The translations under genes were made by a program, and so were the position numbers. Positions 43,201 to 51,264 of a stretch of 64,000 bases of DNA are shown here, piece after piece. The notes under the pieces were generated by a model that saw only the letters and a program-made list of their open reading frames with translations, had not been told where the DNA came from and made no database searches. Positions within the stretch are counted from its first letter, which is position 1, and every line of letters starts with the position of its first letter. The DNA comes from [Leptolyngbya] sp. JSC-1 (GTDB taxonomy: Bacteria > Cyanobacteriota > Cyanobacteriia > Elainellales > Elainellaceae): contig KL662191.1 of NCBI GenBank assembly GCA_000733415.1, forward strand, positions 1,674,617 through 1,738,616, written 5' to 3'.

Positions 43201-43646
43201 TAGCTGGGTTGATCGGCCACTAGCGTTCGGTAGGTCTGTTCCGCAGCTTCTAGCTGTCCTAACTTCTGGAATGCTAGCCCTAAGTTGAAGCGGGTATGGC
43301 TGCTTGGCTGTAGGGATAAGGCCCGTTGGTAGCACGCAATTCCCGCCGCTAAATTTCCCAAACTACATTGAACAACCCCTGCATGGCTATGAAATTCGGT
43401 CCCGTTTGGATCGAGGTCAATGGCTCGCTGAATGTGAGACAGAGCTGCCTCTACCTGCCCCTGCTGTAAGCAAATCAGACTCAGGAGATGCCATGCCTCA
43501 GCCTGATCCGGATAGCGCTGCAAGAATTTCTGACATTGGGTTGCGGCCTTAGTGAGATTGCCAGATTGCCCAAGCTGCGCAATCTGCTGGAGCTGCTGTG
43601 CCACCGAAGGCCCGGAGCGAGATGAACCACGAGGCTGTTTCGTCAT
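40215..43646 (-). CDS. TPR - O-GlcNAc transferase (SPINDLY-like) - TIGR03032 fusion
   Basis: An 1143-residue three-part protein. About 8-310: TPR repeats (for example YVEALNGLGAIYEKQELATQ, split in family helices). About 385-770: a glycosyltransferase of the OGT/SPINDLY (GT41) type, with YVSGDFRYHAVG (catalytic-site His), CFNKSQKIEPT (nucleotide-binding Lys) and TLYYNAHVTASDALWAGTP. About 815-1125: a TIGR03032-type beta-propeller-like domain (LLITTYQAGRVLLV, PHSPRWYQERLWLL, GFGRGLAL). OGT domains transfer sugar to protein Ser/Thr; the third domain is uncharacterised. The linker before TIGR03032 is encoded by heptad and 9-bp repeats. It may be a cytoplasmic protein glycosyltransferase whose C-terminal part chooses substrates. 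Confidence 0.9.
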   Translation of the reverse strand: MTKQPRGSSRSGPSVAQQLQQIAQLGQSGNLTKAATQCQKFLQRYPDQAEAWHLLSLICLQQGQVEAALSHIQRAIDLDPNGTEFHSHAGVVQCSLGNLAAGIACYQRALSLQPSSHTRFNLGLAFQKLGQLEAAEQTYRTLVADQPSYSAAYQQLGNIQQQRQQFLSAIHYYQQALQHQPQVAATWCNLAVAFQAIGDISQAQTAFQRALQLNPDYVEALNGLGAIYEKQELATQAIQHYQQALALQPDYIPALTNLGNIQLRLEQFAEAAATYRQILQLQPNHLQALDQSLKLMLATGDWTNLADSFAQLQQGFQTRSRSDLTAPLSPLNSLFLPFSASEQQAIAQDYAAAIERRMAGLQQQLAAAGRATNQPDKRRISQNSRIRLGYVSGDFRYHAVGQLILRLFELHDRQQFEVFAYSLGPDDQSRERQTLMQSCNCFRDVQGQTPVEIARLVMQDQIDILIDLAGYTNYACPDLFALRPAPLQVNYLGYPGTLGSRYMDYIITDAVITPPELATTLTEARLYLPHTYQINCYPYPDSDPTISSNLPKQQHGLPTDAFVFCCFNKSQKIEPTIFAVWMRILQQVPQSVLWLLSDRPATEQNLRTQAAAHGIDPTRLIFAPRVTKAAHLQRHVHADLFLDTLYYNAHVTASDALWAGTPLITVLGNTFAARVAASLLTAAGLPELITANLSEYEQLALHLATHPTELELLKQRLLQNRPASPLFDTAQTVQHLEAGYQMIWQRYQAGLPAESLSVLSEAEVRSQKSVFKTYSPISPISPTSLNLSSETITCTADTGFLSWLSQANGSLLITTYQAGRVLLVGWNGQQVTLLARQFTKPMGVAVAGNRLALSTQHELMMFANARPLAYSYLEDQPGRYDALYLPRTSYFTGDLHTHDLAFDTDGLWLVNTRFSCLASLSLDFSFVPRWYPPFISEIVPEDRCHLNGLAMVAGRPKYVTALGESDKVGGWRATKATGGIVIDVETDKIVLRGLSMPHSPRWYQERLWLLNSGTGELWRVDPATWEPEVVCALPGFGRGLALVGDYALVGLSQMREHHIFGELPLQTRFEHLICGVAVVDLQKGAPIGWLEFPTGCRELYDLKFLPGILRPNLLNSQNDAIRDAFTAPELAYWLRPSALIAEQ
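41301..41327. repeat. 9-bp repeat in OGT-TIGR03032 linker
   Basis: GGGGGAGAT twice and GGGGGAGTA once, coding for SPI units in the linker between OGT and TIGR03032 domains. Confidence 0.9.
41339..41366. repeat. Heptad repeat inside the giant gene
   Basis: CTGACTT, CTGGCTC, CTGACTT, CTGCCTC in the linker of the fusion gene, the same kind of heptad seen between genes at 26662 and 31687. Here it encodes part of the inter-domain linker. Confidence 0.85.
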
Positions 43647-43993
43647 CGGCTACCATTTCTCTACCATTTCTACAGGTTTCTTGTTAAAGATACACGCTAG
43701 ATCGAGCCAGTGTTGCCTGACTTTTGCGCCCTCCTAGTCCGACTCAATAATTGGAGCCGATCTCTCATGAGCTTAGAGATTTGGCAAATATTCGGCGAGA
43801 AAGTCTGGAATTACCTGGCTTTAGTTCAAATCTGTGAGGAACGACCACTTGCGAAAATCTCATAGATTCGTAAACTGGTCTGTAAGCTTTCTTATCAGCT
43901 TTTGTAACTTCAGGTTTACATTCACCTGTCTCCTTGCCCTTACGCTCAGTAAGGTGCTGATTACCTTAAGTCTTTCCTCAATTGGAGATAGTT
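43647..43993. other. Divergent intergenic region
   Basis: 347 bp between divergent genes (giant OGT and small membrane protein). Leaders and promoters presumably lie here, but no clear element was identified. Confidence 0.4.
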
Positions 43994-44410
43994 ATGCCTT
44001 CAAAGCTTTTCCATGCTGTAATTTGGTCTACTGTTACGGGTGCAGTACTGATGACATCCATTGCTCCCGGTTCTGCCTGCCCGTTTAAGAAGGGACTGAA
44101 CTCAGCGGATCCGGTAACTTCTAGCAGCCCTTCGGATTTGACCAACAACTCGCTCAATTTCAATCAGTCCGATACCCGCCAGTTAGGAATTGCGGCTATT
44201 AGTCTAGCAGCGCTGTTGGGATTGGGAGCAGGTGGCCTATTTCTCAAAGCCCGTCTCGCGAAGCGGCAAACTCCAGATGGGGCAGAAGCACCTCAAGTAG
44301 AAGCCACAGAAACTTACAAGGAACTGCCAGCATTTCCAATTGTGGTTCCGGCTGAAGTATTGAACTCAAGCCGAGTGGAATCTCCCGAATCCGAGACTAC
44401 ATCAGTTTGA
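43994..44410 (+). CDS. Small membrane-anchored protein, unknown
   Basis: A 138-residue protein with a hydrophobic N-terminal segment ending in GSACPF (signal peptide, possibly with a weak lipobox around Cys), a Ser/Asn-rich middle, a second membrane segment (LGIAAISLAALLGLGAGG) followed by basic residues, and an acidic tail. With the second segment it would leave the middle outside and the tail inside. No family recognised. The start at 43994 has GGAG six bases upstream; an in-frame start at 43982 has no such site. Confidence 0.7.
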   Translation: MPSKLFHAVIWSTVTGAVLMTSIAPGSACPFKKGLNSADPVTSSSPSDLTNNSLNFNQSDTRQLGIAAISLAALLGLGAGGLFLKARLAKRQTPDGAEAPQVEATETYKELPAFPIVVPAEVLNSSRVESPESETTSV

Positions 44411-44427
44411 TAGCCCGAACAATCAGC

Positions 44428-44453
44428 AAAAAAAGGCCCTCCAACTGGAGGGC
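44428..44453 (-). terminator. Intrinsic terminator of the PEP-CTERM gene
   Basis: On the minus strand, GCCCTCC-AGTT-GGAGGGC is followed by C and a run of seven T. It is 51 bp beyond the PEP-CTERM stop. In the plus direction the same stem follows the small membrane-protein gene but has a weaker T tract, so it may serve both. Confidence 0.88.
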
Positions 44454-44503
44454 TTAATTGATCAGAGAACTAGAGTGACGATTTGAACATGAGGAACTCA
44501 GCC

Positions 44504-45298
44504 CTAGGCAGAAGCAGCCGCTTTCCGACGACGGGCCAGCAGCATTCCGCCTGCAACCATGCCTAAGCCAGCTAAAGTGGCCGGTTCGGGTACATCAGCA
44601 GAAACAACCCAATCTTGATAGTCATAGTAGTAGTCGTTGCGGTCACTGGTTCTGGAATTGGCATATAAGCCATCTTCCATACCGATAAATAGAGTTCCCG
44701 GCTTGGAAACTGTAACGGTTTGAGTTGACTTGGGATACTGCTCATCCGAGAGCCGATTGAAGGTGAAGGTATCGAGTGCGCCTACACCAAAATGCACAGC
44801 CTTCTGGGATGGATTGAGCGCCAGTTGATAGATCGTGTTCGCCTTGAAAAGCACTGAACGCACACAAGTACCTCCAATTGCATTGCCGCAGGTTCCGAGC
44901 CAATCATCAACTCTGCCGCCTTGTCGCTCATAGCTGGTGTTGCCGACCTGATCGTAGGCTTTGTCTTCCGAGAAGATGGAGGTGAAAGCACCCACGCCGT
45001 TTACTGGGTTGGTGAGAAAACCAAAGTTGGACTGCGCTCTGCCTCGGCTACCCAATCCTGTCGGGTTAAGGACACTAAACCGAACAACAGTGTCTTTCTT
45101 GAACGAGAATTCCCTGGCGAAATAGGGAAAATCCTTCAAGTGAGCCGAACCAGACACGACTTGATTTTTGGGTGGTGCATTCAGGGTATCTAAACCCAAC
45201 TGAGAAGGGGTCAAAGTGCCTGCCAAGGACGGAGCGGCAACGCTAAAAGCTGCTCCTGCTGCAAGACCAACGCACGCTAAGCTTCGCTTGAGATTCAT
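44504..45298 (-). CDS. PEP-CTERM sorting-domain protein
   Basis: A 264-residue exported protein. The N-terminal signal peptide (MNLKRSLACVGLAAG, ending near PSLAGT) and the C-terminal PEP-CTERM motif (VPEPATLAGLGM, then a hydrophobic helix and ARRRK) are both clear; the latter is the recognition site of exosortase, which attaches such proteins to the cell surface. The middle is beta-rich with no recognised enzyme domain. The start at 45298 is chosen to begin the signal peptide; a TTG at 45349 would add 17 unneeded residues. Exosortase genes are not in the window. Followed by a terminator at 44428-44453. Confidence 0.92.
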   Translation of the reverse strand: MNLKRSLACVGLAAGAAFSVAAPSLAGTLTPSQLGLDTLNAPPKNQVVSGSAHLKDFPYFAREFSFKKDTVVRFSVLNPTGLGSRGRAQSNFGFLTNPVNGVGAFTSIFSEDKAYDQVGNTSYERQGGRVDDWLGTCGNAIGGTCVRSVLFKANTIYQLALNPSQKAVHFGVGALDTFTFNRLSDEQYPKSTQTVTVSKPGTLFIGMEDGLYANSRTSDRNDYYYDYQDWVVSADVPEPATLAGLGMVAGGMLLARRRKAAASA

Positions 45299-45789
45299 AA
45301 ATTTTTTGCTGGTGAAAAATACAGAAACGGTCAGAATTAGAGGCTCCAAGCAACTTGGAAATAGCTTGAAGATAGCTTGGAGGCATCAGAGGCCCTTCAA
45401 AGAGCGTCTAAGCTTGACTTTATATATGGGCCAATTCACGCATTAGGAAGGGGGACAGCAATGAACTGACTGGTCAAAGCGCCTTATAAGCGTCCTAATC
45501 CTGCGAAACTCAATGGGGTATATGAGCATCGCAATTACCTTGCTGGAGCTTCAACTTCTGTTACAGATACTGGCATCATAGCCAACATCTATATTGATCT
45601 CCATACGCAATGCCACGGATTTCTGGGCTGGAAACGCCTTTTCTGGCAGAGCAAGGCCCTAAGCCCATGTAGCTAAATTTACTAAGGGCCTTGGCTTGAT
45701 GTCAGCTCCAGCAACGAAACTTAATCGCTGCTTTACGTCCCATCTTGGAATACAAAAAAGTTATGAATCCACTTCAGGTTCCAATGGAT
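45299..45789. other. Intergenic region upstream of PEP-CTERM gene
   Basis: 491 bp between two minus-strand genes. It should carry the PEP-CTERM promoter, but no clear element was identified and no gene is supported. Confidence 0.4.
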
Positions 45790-46455
45790 TCAATAGGATT
45801 GCAAATAGAGCTGAGCCTCCTTTGCTACTGGTTCATAGGCATCTTGACTCAACTGTTCTAGTACAGTGCGAGCCTCGGGTGTGTTGAAGTGGCTCATTGC
45901 CTGAACGACTCGGTGGCGCACTTGCCAATCCGGATCGGTGGCATAGGGCAGCAGCAGGGGGATAGCACGTTCATCGGTTAACTCTCCTAATGCTCCAATT
46001 GCTGCCGTTTTCACCAATTCGTTGTCTGATGCCAGCGCTTGCTTCAGCAACTCAAATCCTCTGGGATCACCCAGCTCTCCGAGCGCTGCCACAATACTAA
46101 ATTTCACCAACCATTCCTGCGTCTGGTGATAGAGATTCTGCATTTCTTCAAAGGCATCCGTCAGCCTCAGGGCACCCAGAGAGTCGGCAGCAGCGGCTTG
46201 TACATCAGGTTCTGGATCTTCGAGCAAGGCACGGCGCAATACTTCAAGGGCGACTTGCAGGTTTTGCTGTCCTAAAGTGGAAATTTGGCTAACAGCGGCG
46301 TACCGAACCCGCACACTGGGATCAGCTAGCGCAGGTTGAATTAGCTCGAATGCAATCGCTGGATCAATTTGCCGCAATTGATTGATTGCACTGAGGCGAT
46401 CAGCAAAGTTCTCAGATTGCAGCAATTTTTGAATTGACTCAGGTGTTGTACTCAT
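45790..46455 (-). CDS. nblB: HEAT-repeat protein, NblB/CpcE-like
   Basis: A 221-residue all-helical HEAT-like protein (VRVRYAAVSQISTLG, PDVQAAAADSLGALR, PDWQVRHRVVQAM). It matches the NblB-type family of cyanobacteria, related to phycobilin lyases of the CpcE/CpcF group; NblB acts in phycobilisome breakdown during nutrient stress. The start MSTTPESIQKLL and the length fit. The assignment is from remembered family features, and a generic HEAT role is possible. It is 89 bp from the CBS gene on the same strand. No phycobilisome gene is adjacent. Confidence 0.75.
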   Translation of the reverse strand: MSTTPESIQKLLQSENFADRLSAINQLRQIDPAIAFELIQPALADPSVRVRYAAVSQISTLGQQNLQVALEVLRRALLEDPEPDVQAAAADSLGALRLTDAFEEMQNLYHQTQEWLVKFSIVAALGELGDPRGFELLKQALASDNELVKTAAIGALGELTDERAIPLLLPYATDPDWQVRHRVVQAMSHFNTPEARTVLEQLSQDAYEPVAKEAQLYLQSY

Positions 46456-46544
46456 TTTTAAGAAATGGTTTAAATGCAGTGGATTGAAACGTAGGTTAAA
46501 GCCGGGAGGTTAAGGCCGGGAGGTTAAAGCCGAGGGAAAAGGAT

Positions 46545-47021
46545 CTATTCATCTTCATTGGCATGGGAAGCCATGAAGCGGACGATGTCGCCTCGGGTGA
46601 GTACACCAATCAGGTGACCAGCCGCATCAACTACCAGTAATCGGTGAACCTTGCGATCGTGCATCAGCTGTGCCGCTTTGCGGATAGGAGTTTCTGGCGC
46701 AACAGTGACTAGTTCCTTTTTCGTCATCACCTCTCCGACAGTCTGCCCTAGGGCTTTGTGCAAATCTCGTTCGTATTTTGCTGGATTTTCCAGGTAAATC
46801 ACACTATCTAAAATCATGATGTAGGCTGGCGGAGTCATCCCTGCTTCTTGCCACATCAAATCGCTTTCAGAAATAACGCCAACGAGGTTGCCGCTCTGAT
46901 CCACAACGGGCAAGCCACTGATTCGCCGTTCCGCTAGGGTTTTGACGGCTTCGCTCAGGGAATCCTCTGGGTGGACCACAATTGGATTGCGGCTCATTAC
47001 GTCAGCAACGGTTGTCGGCAT
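46545..47021 (-). CDS. CBS-domain pair protein
   Basis: A 158-residue protein made almost entirely of two CBS domains (MSRNPIVVHPEDSLSEAV, RRISGLPVVDQSGNLVGVIS and PIRKAAQLMHDRKVHRLLVVD, given in parts). CBS pairs bind adenosine nucleotides and act as energy sensors, usually regulating a partner. The start at 47021 (MPTTVADVMSR) has AAGGG about nine bases upstream and drops 14 residues from an upstream alternative at 47063. The regulated partner is unknown. Upstream of the HEAT-protein gene on the same strand, 89 bp apart, so the two may be co-transcribed. Confidence 0.92.
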   Translation of the reverse strand: MPTTVADVMSRNPIVVHPEDSLSEAVKTLAERRISGLPVVDQSGNLVGVISESDLMWQEAGMTPPAYIMILDSVIYLENPAKYERDLHKALGQTVGEVMTKKELVTVAPETPIRKAAQLMHDRKVHRLLVVDAAGHLIGVLTRGDIVRFMASHANEDE

Positions 47022-47496
47022 AAAAACGTGCCCTTCAATAGGTTGGCTCTGGGATATCAGCAAAGAGGAGCAAGTGTTTCCTCTCCCTATGGTTTATTTT
47101 AAGAAATCACGGGATCAACAAGGAACTATTAACAAAACTCTCAACGCTACCCGAAGCGAACAATTGGCCAGCCAACCAGCCACTAGCTCTATACGCTACA
47201 GAAATTTTCATCTAAACCGGCATAATTTGATCGGAGCGGAGCGCTAAATGCTGGGAATCGTCCTGGTTTCTATGCCAGTTCCACGGCCTTTTAACCAATT
47301 TCTCTTGAGCCTAATTCTCTTTTAGTTTTGAGAAGTTGTGTGATTCGTTTTATTGATAATTAATGCACGAAACAGTTGATAAAGATATTCGGCAAATCGA
47401 GTATTAATTCTCAACATCCTGAAGCAAACCAAAAGAATTTTTTAGATAGATTTTAGGTATATTGAGAATTACTTCTACTAACTCAATAGAGAGCGG

Positions 47497-47525
47497 TTGA
47501 CGGGTTGATATAACGTCGATACAGT
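47497..47525 (+). promoter_or_regulatory. Candidate dps promoter
   Basis: TTGACG (47497-47502), then 17 bp, then TACAGT (47520-47525), close to the sigma-70 consensus, about 94 bp upstream of the dps ATG and upstream of a hairpin in the leader. Confidence 0.45.
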
Positions 47526-47542
47526 AAGGAGTAAATCCACCC

Positions 47543-47566
47543 AAAATGCTTGCCTCAAGGCATTTT
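47543..47566 (+). promoter_or_regulatory. Hairpin in the dps leader
   Basis: AAAATGCTTGCCTCAAGGCATTTT forms a stem of about nine base pairs (one G-U) with a short loop, 52 bp upstream of the dps start. It could be a transcription operator or an mRNA element controlling Dps. (The quoted palindrome is given in halves: AAAATGCTTGCC and TCAAGGCATTTT.). Confidence 0.4.
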
Positions 47567-47618
47567 GAAATGACTATTTAAGTTGGGATACTCCCACCTG
47601 CACTGAGAGGAGAACACT

Positions 47619-48176
47619 ATGTCTACCACTGGAATGCTTTTGCAGCCATTTGATCAGATGCGCGACAATCCAGTGATGCTGGAATTAAGCGTTACAACTC
47701 CAATTTGCGAAGGATTGAATGTCGCGCTAGCCAGTTTCCAGGCGCTGTATTTGCAGTATCAAAAGCATCATTTCGTTGTCGAAGGTTCAGAATTTTACTC
47801 ATTGCATGAATTCTTCAACGATAGCTATGAAGAAGTGCAAGGACATGTCCATGAAATTGGTGAGCGTTTGAACGGCTTGGGTGGTGTTCCTGCGGCCAGC
47901 TTCAGCAAGTTGGCAGAGCTGTGCTGTTTCACCCCCGAATCCGATGGCATCTACTCCTGCCGCCAAATGGTAGAGCACGATCTACAAGCCGAGCAGGCGA
48001 TTATTCAGGTAATCCGTCGGCAAGCCAGCCAAGCGGAAAGTCTGGGGGACCGGGCTACTCGCTACCTATATGAGAAAATTCTTCTAGAAACCGAAGATCG
48101 GGCGTTCCACCTCGATCATTTCCTGGCTCACGACAGCCTGACTCTTGCCTTTGTTGGTACTAGCAACGGCAATTAA
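47619..48176 (+). CDS. dps: Dps-family ferritin-like protein
   Basis: A 185-residue Dps-type mini-ferritin, which stores iron and protects DNA by oxidising ferrous iron with peroxide in a dodecamer. Features include [21 protein letters not shown] (in parts, HHFVVEG and LHEFFNDSY), the ferroxidase-type HVHEIGERL near 88 and the family's helical bundle. The usual Trp of WNVxG is replaced by Phe/Val. The ribosome site GAGAGGAG is clear before ATG. A promoter-like pair and a leader hairpin lie upstream. Transcribed alone. Confidence 0.93.
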   Translation: MSTTGMLLQPFDQMRDNPVMLELSVTTPICEGLNVALASFQALYLQYQKHHFVVEGSEFYSLHEFFNDSYEEVQGHVHEIGERLNGLGGVPAASFSKLAELCCFTPESDGIYSCRQMVEHDLQAEQAIIQVIRRQASQAESLGDRATRYLYEKILLETEDRAFHLDHFLAHDSLTLAFVGTSNGN

Positions 48177-48348
48177 TGCCCGAAGCTGACCATTCCGCAT
48201 AGACTGGAAACATAACTTAAACGGTAGGCTCTGGATGTTCGTCTTTTGGCATCTGGAGTCTATTTGTTCAGATTGGTTTGTTTGGATTGTTCACTCAAAC
48301 TACTAACTTAAATTACTGGCTCAAATCATTGACTCAAATCCTTCTTAA

Positions 48349-49188
48349 TTGATTCGCTCGGACTTGGAGGCACTCTTGCATTTTTCTTCTGCCTATTTGC
48401 TAGTTTCCCACGGCAGTCGCGATCCCCGGCCTGAAATGGCCCTAGAGCATCTAGCTGAGCTGGTGCGGCAACGCTTACAAGCAAAGCGGCAACAACAAGG
48501 ACAGGCCCTAGCCGTAGGACGAGAAGCATGGGGGCAGGAGCCAAATTGGGGGCGCACAGACAGTTATTCCCGGTCGCCGCTTGTCGGTACAGCCGTTTTG
48601 GAATTGGCTCCTCTGCCGCTGCACCAACAGATTCAACAATTTGCTCAACAGGCTTTGAGCGCCGGTTACGAAACCGTCTACATCCTGCCTCTGTTTTTGC
48701 TGCCGGGTGTCCATGTAGCGGAAGACATTCCAGCCGAGGTGGCAATGGCGCAGCAGCAGCTAGGCAACCACATATGCCTGAAGCTGGGTCCCTATTTGGG
48801 TAGGGAGGCAAACCTATGGCAACTTTGGCTTGATTCAGTGGAATGGGCCACGGCTCCTCCTCAATCAGGCCAAATTTTGCTAGCCCACGGCAGCAGACGC
48901 TCTGAGAGCCAGCAGTTAGTGGAAGCGATTGCTGGCCAAATTGGGGCGGTTCCGGCCTATTGGTCTGTGGATCCGGGTTTAGAAGCTCAGGTGAGTGAGC
49001 TAATTCAACAAGGCTACCGGCAAATTCTGATCTTGCCCTATTTCCTGTTTGAAGGAGGCATTACCGACGCCCTGCGAGACCGAGTTGACCAGCTGAGCCA
49101 GCAGTTTCCCTATGCCCAAGTGCAACTGGCCCATCCGATTAGTGCCACGCCTAAACTAGCCGATCAGATTGTGCATCTATTGCTGTGA
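48349..49188 (+). CDS. Sirohydrochlorin chelatase-like (CbiX/SirB) protein
   Basis: A 279-residue CbiX-type chelatase that inserts iron (siroheme) or cobalt into sirohydrochlorin. It has two related halves: LLVSHGSRDPRPE near 17-29 and ILLAHGSRRSESQQ near 181-194, each with the metal-binding His, and YFLFEGGITDAL (a conserved binding strand) in the second half. The start is a TTG at 48349; no in-frame ATG lies upstream. It is in the same direction as cobA 412 bp downstream, the enzyme that makes the preceding intermediate, so both belong to siroheme or cobalamin synthesis. Confidence 0.9.
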   Translation: MIRSDLEALLHFSSAYLLVSHGSRDPRPEMALEHLAELVRQRLQAKRQQQGQALAVGREAWGQEPNWGRTDSYSRSPLVGTAVLELAPLPLHQQIQQFAQQALSAGYETVYILPLFLLPGVHVAEDIPAEVAMAQQQLGNHICLKLGPYLGREANLWQLWLDSVEWATAPPQSGQILLAHGSRRSESQQLVEAIAGQIGAVPAYWSVDPGLEAQVSELIQQGYRQILILPYFLFEGGITDALRDRVDQLSQQFPYAQVQLAHPISATPKLADQIVHLLL

Positions 49189-49600
49189 TTGGCGTGATTG
49201 GCGTGATTGTGTTTGTAGGCAGCGGCTCAAGCTCGGTTGGAACAATTTCGTTCTAAGCTGGACCGGCAAACATTAAGATAAGTTAAAGTCGCAGCGTTTA
49301 ATACGACTGGAATCCGATGGTTCATTCATCTTGAAATGGCAGCAAGCTGTTGTCCACCAGTTCTCTACTTCTTGTTCTTCAACGAATTAGGTCATCGGGT
49401 TGGTTCAAGTTGGTTCAATTAGCTCAAACCGCTTATGTAGTCCTACAGCGTTTTTCACTCATGTGAGGTATGGGAGGTGTGGGGGCGAAGCCCCACGCAG
49501 GGCACTGTCCCTGCACCCCGTTTTTCGTACTTCACTAGCCTGAAAAAGGCTGTATCTCGTCTTATCCAGTATCTGAGTCAACGCTTACATCCTCTATTCC
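49189..49600. other. Intergenic region chelatase - cobA
   Basis: 412 bp holding the second copy of the interspersed repeat (49444-49557). No gene; the short open frame over the repeat ends in the same PAPRFSYF-type peptide as the first copy and is a repeat artefact. Confidence 0.6.
49444..49557 (+). repeat. Interspersed structured repeat, copy 2
   Basis: 114 bp, nearly identical to 2153-2268. Both copies contain GGGGCGAAGCCCC-type and GCAGGG...CCCTGC stems and end CCTGAAAAAGGCTGTATCT. In this copy the first inverted repeat is one pair longer (GGGGCGAAGCCCC) and the second one pair shorter than in copy 1. It lies 44 bp upstream of cobA. Confidence 0.85.
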
Positions 49601-50383
49601 ATGCCGCAAAATTTGGGAAAAGTTTATTTGATTGGGGCTGGCCCCGGCGATCCGGGCTTGATCACCCTGAAGGGAAAAACCTTGCTGGAATGCGCTGATG
49701 TGGTGATCTACGATGCCTTGGTTAGCTCACCCATTCTGGCAATGATTAATCCGCAAGCAGAGCAAATTAACGCCGGTAAGCGTCGCGGACGCCATTCTCT
49801 GCATCAGGAAGAAATTACCCAGCTATTGATTGAAAAAGTCCAAACCCATGCTGTTGTGGTGCGGCTCAAGGGTGGCGATCCGTTTGTGTTTGGCCGAGGC
49901 GGCGAAGAAATGGAAGATCTGATTCAGGCGGGCGTGCCAGTGGAAGTTGTACCGGGCATCACCTCAGGGATTGCGGCTCCAGCTTACGCCGGTATTCCGC
50001 TGACCCACCGCAGTCACAGTTCTTCTGTCACCTTTGTGACAGGCCATGAATCGGCTGGGAAATACCGTCCCGCCGTCAACTGGCAGGCTATCGCCCACAG
50101 TTCTGAAACGATTGTGGTCTATATGGGCATTCATAACCTGTCCCATATCGTGGAGCAGCTTTGTCTGGCTGGGTTGTCGCCAGAAACACCAATAGCCTTA
50201 GTGCGCTGGGGAACTAGACCTGAACAGGAAGAGCTAATTGGCACTTTAGCCACGATTGGGCAGCAGGTGGAAGCTGTTGGCTTTAAAGCTCCTGCTATTG
50301 CTGTGATCGGCTCAGTTGTGAAGCTGCACGCAGTTTTATCGGTGGGCGTTGCCAAAGCATTGACAGAGCAGATTCAAGGATGA
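49601..50383 (+). CDS. cobA: Uroporphyrinogen-III C-methyltransferase
   Basis: A 260-residue SAM-dependent enzyme that methylates uroporphyrinogen III twice to precorrin-2, the branch point to siroheme and cobalamin. SAM and substrate motifs are GAGPGDPGL (11-19), VVRLKGGDPFVFGRGGEE (near 86) and GIPLTHR near 130. Length is normal for the single-domain CobA. Downstream of a sirohydrochlorin chelatase in the same direction. The interspersed repeat lies just upstream and may contain or displace its promoter. Confidence 0.97.
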   Translation: MPQNLGKVYLIGAGPGDPGLITLKGKTLLECADVVIYDALVSSPILAMINPQAEQINAGKRRGRHSLHQEEITQLLIEKVQTHAVVVRLKGGDPFVFGRGGEEMEDLIQAGVPVEVVPGITSGIAAPAYAGIPLTHRSHSSSVTFVTGHESAGKYRPAVNWQAIAHSSETIVVYMGIHNLSHIVEQLCLAGLSPETPIALVRWGTRPEQEELIGTLATIGQQVEAVGFKAPAIAVIGSVVKLHAVLSVGVAKALTEQIQG

Positions 50384-50434
50384 TAAAGGCTTACTATCCC
50401 AAAGCCCAGCCTCAGTGTTGCCAGCTGTTCGCCA

Positions 50435-50995
50435 TTACAGGTCCATAATTTGCTTATGGCTATCCTTGCGATAGTGCTCCGCACCGTCTGAAGGACGACA
50501 GTGCTCTGCATCGACTGGAGAGCGCTGCTCTCGGCTTGCGCCAATCAAGGCATTGACTAAGGCTCCGCTGTCGAGATGGGAATGGCCTAGTAGTTCCAAC
50601 AAGCGCTTGACGCGGGCTACTGCGCCGCTAACTAGCCGATCTCGCTGAAATCGAGGCAACAGGTCGGAAGCGCCTTGAAAAATGGCCCATTCTCGTTCCG
50701 ACGGCGTAATTTCTTTTTGTGCCCCATTGACTAATACAACCTGCACCTCTGGATAGTGATCCCGACACCAGCGACAGACCGAATAGGCATTGAGGGTTTG
50801 AATGCGAGTATCGATCAACAGCAAATCGGGTAGGGCTACCTTGGCTGATTTCAAATGCTTGAAGCTGTCGGGCAAATTGACGTCTGGATGCTCCCAAATT
50901 ACAGCAATACCCTGGGATCGCAAAATTGCTTGCCAAAGTGCTCCTTGGCGGCTCATCGGCTGAATCATCAGAACAAGTTTGCGCGTATCAGCCAT
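50435..50995 (-). CDS. Response-regulator receiver-like protein
   Basis: A 186-residue protein whose first 130 residues look like a receiver domain (LVLMIQPMSRQGALW, LPDLLLIDTRIQ with a possible phospho-acceptor Asp, VQVVLVNGAQKE). Normal acidic pocket residues are only partly recognisable, so phosphorylation is uncertain. The C terminus has no output domain; it ends in a His/Arg-rich segment with a repeated AEHCR/AEHYR unit. It may be a stand-alone receiver or a degenerate one. The cognate kinase is unknown. Confidence 0.65.
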   Translation of the reverse strand: MADTRKLVLMIQPMSRQGALWQAILRSQGIAVIWEHPDVNLPDSFKHLKSAKVALPDLLLIDTRIQTLNAYSVCRWCRDHYPEVQVVLVNGAQKEITPSEREWAIFQGASDLLPRFQRDRLVSGAVARVKRLLELLGHSHLDSGALVNALIGASREQRSPVDAEHCRPSDGAEHYRKDSHKQIMDL

Positions 50996-51264
50996 CAGCA
51001 GAAGTTAGAGTAAGAGGTAGGAGTTGCAGCGAGACCGCATTTGCAGTATCGCCTTTGTGGGCAATTTCAAGCTACTACCGTAGAATACCCAAGCATTGGT
51101 AGCCTGTTGCAACGGTTACTTCTTTTGATAGTGCCTATTTAAACACTCGTCAGAGGTTTTGCATCCCAAAACTTTGCAGAGGTTTCCGGCTAGGTAGTGA
51201 CTGTGGGTCGTTTCCCAAAGGCTCAGATTTATAATCAATATTTGTTCTTTTTAGCCAAGTCGTT

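Larger units (their letters stand above)
47022..47618. other. Divergent intergenic region CBS - dps
   Basis: 597 bp. It holds a candidate promoter for dps (47497-47525) and a leader hairpin (47543-47566). No gene is supported. Confidence 0.5.
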
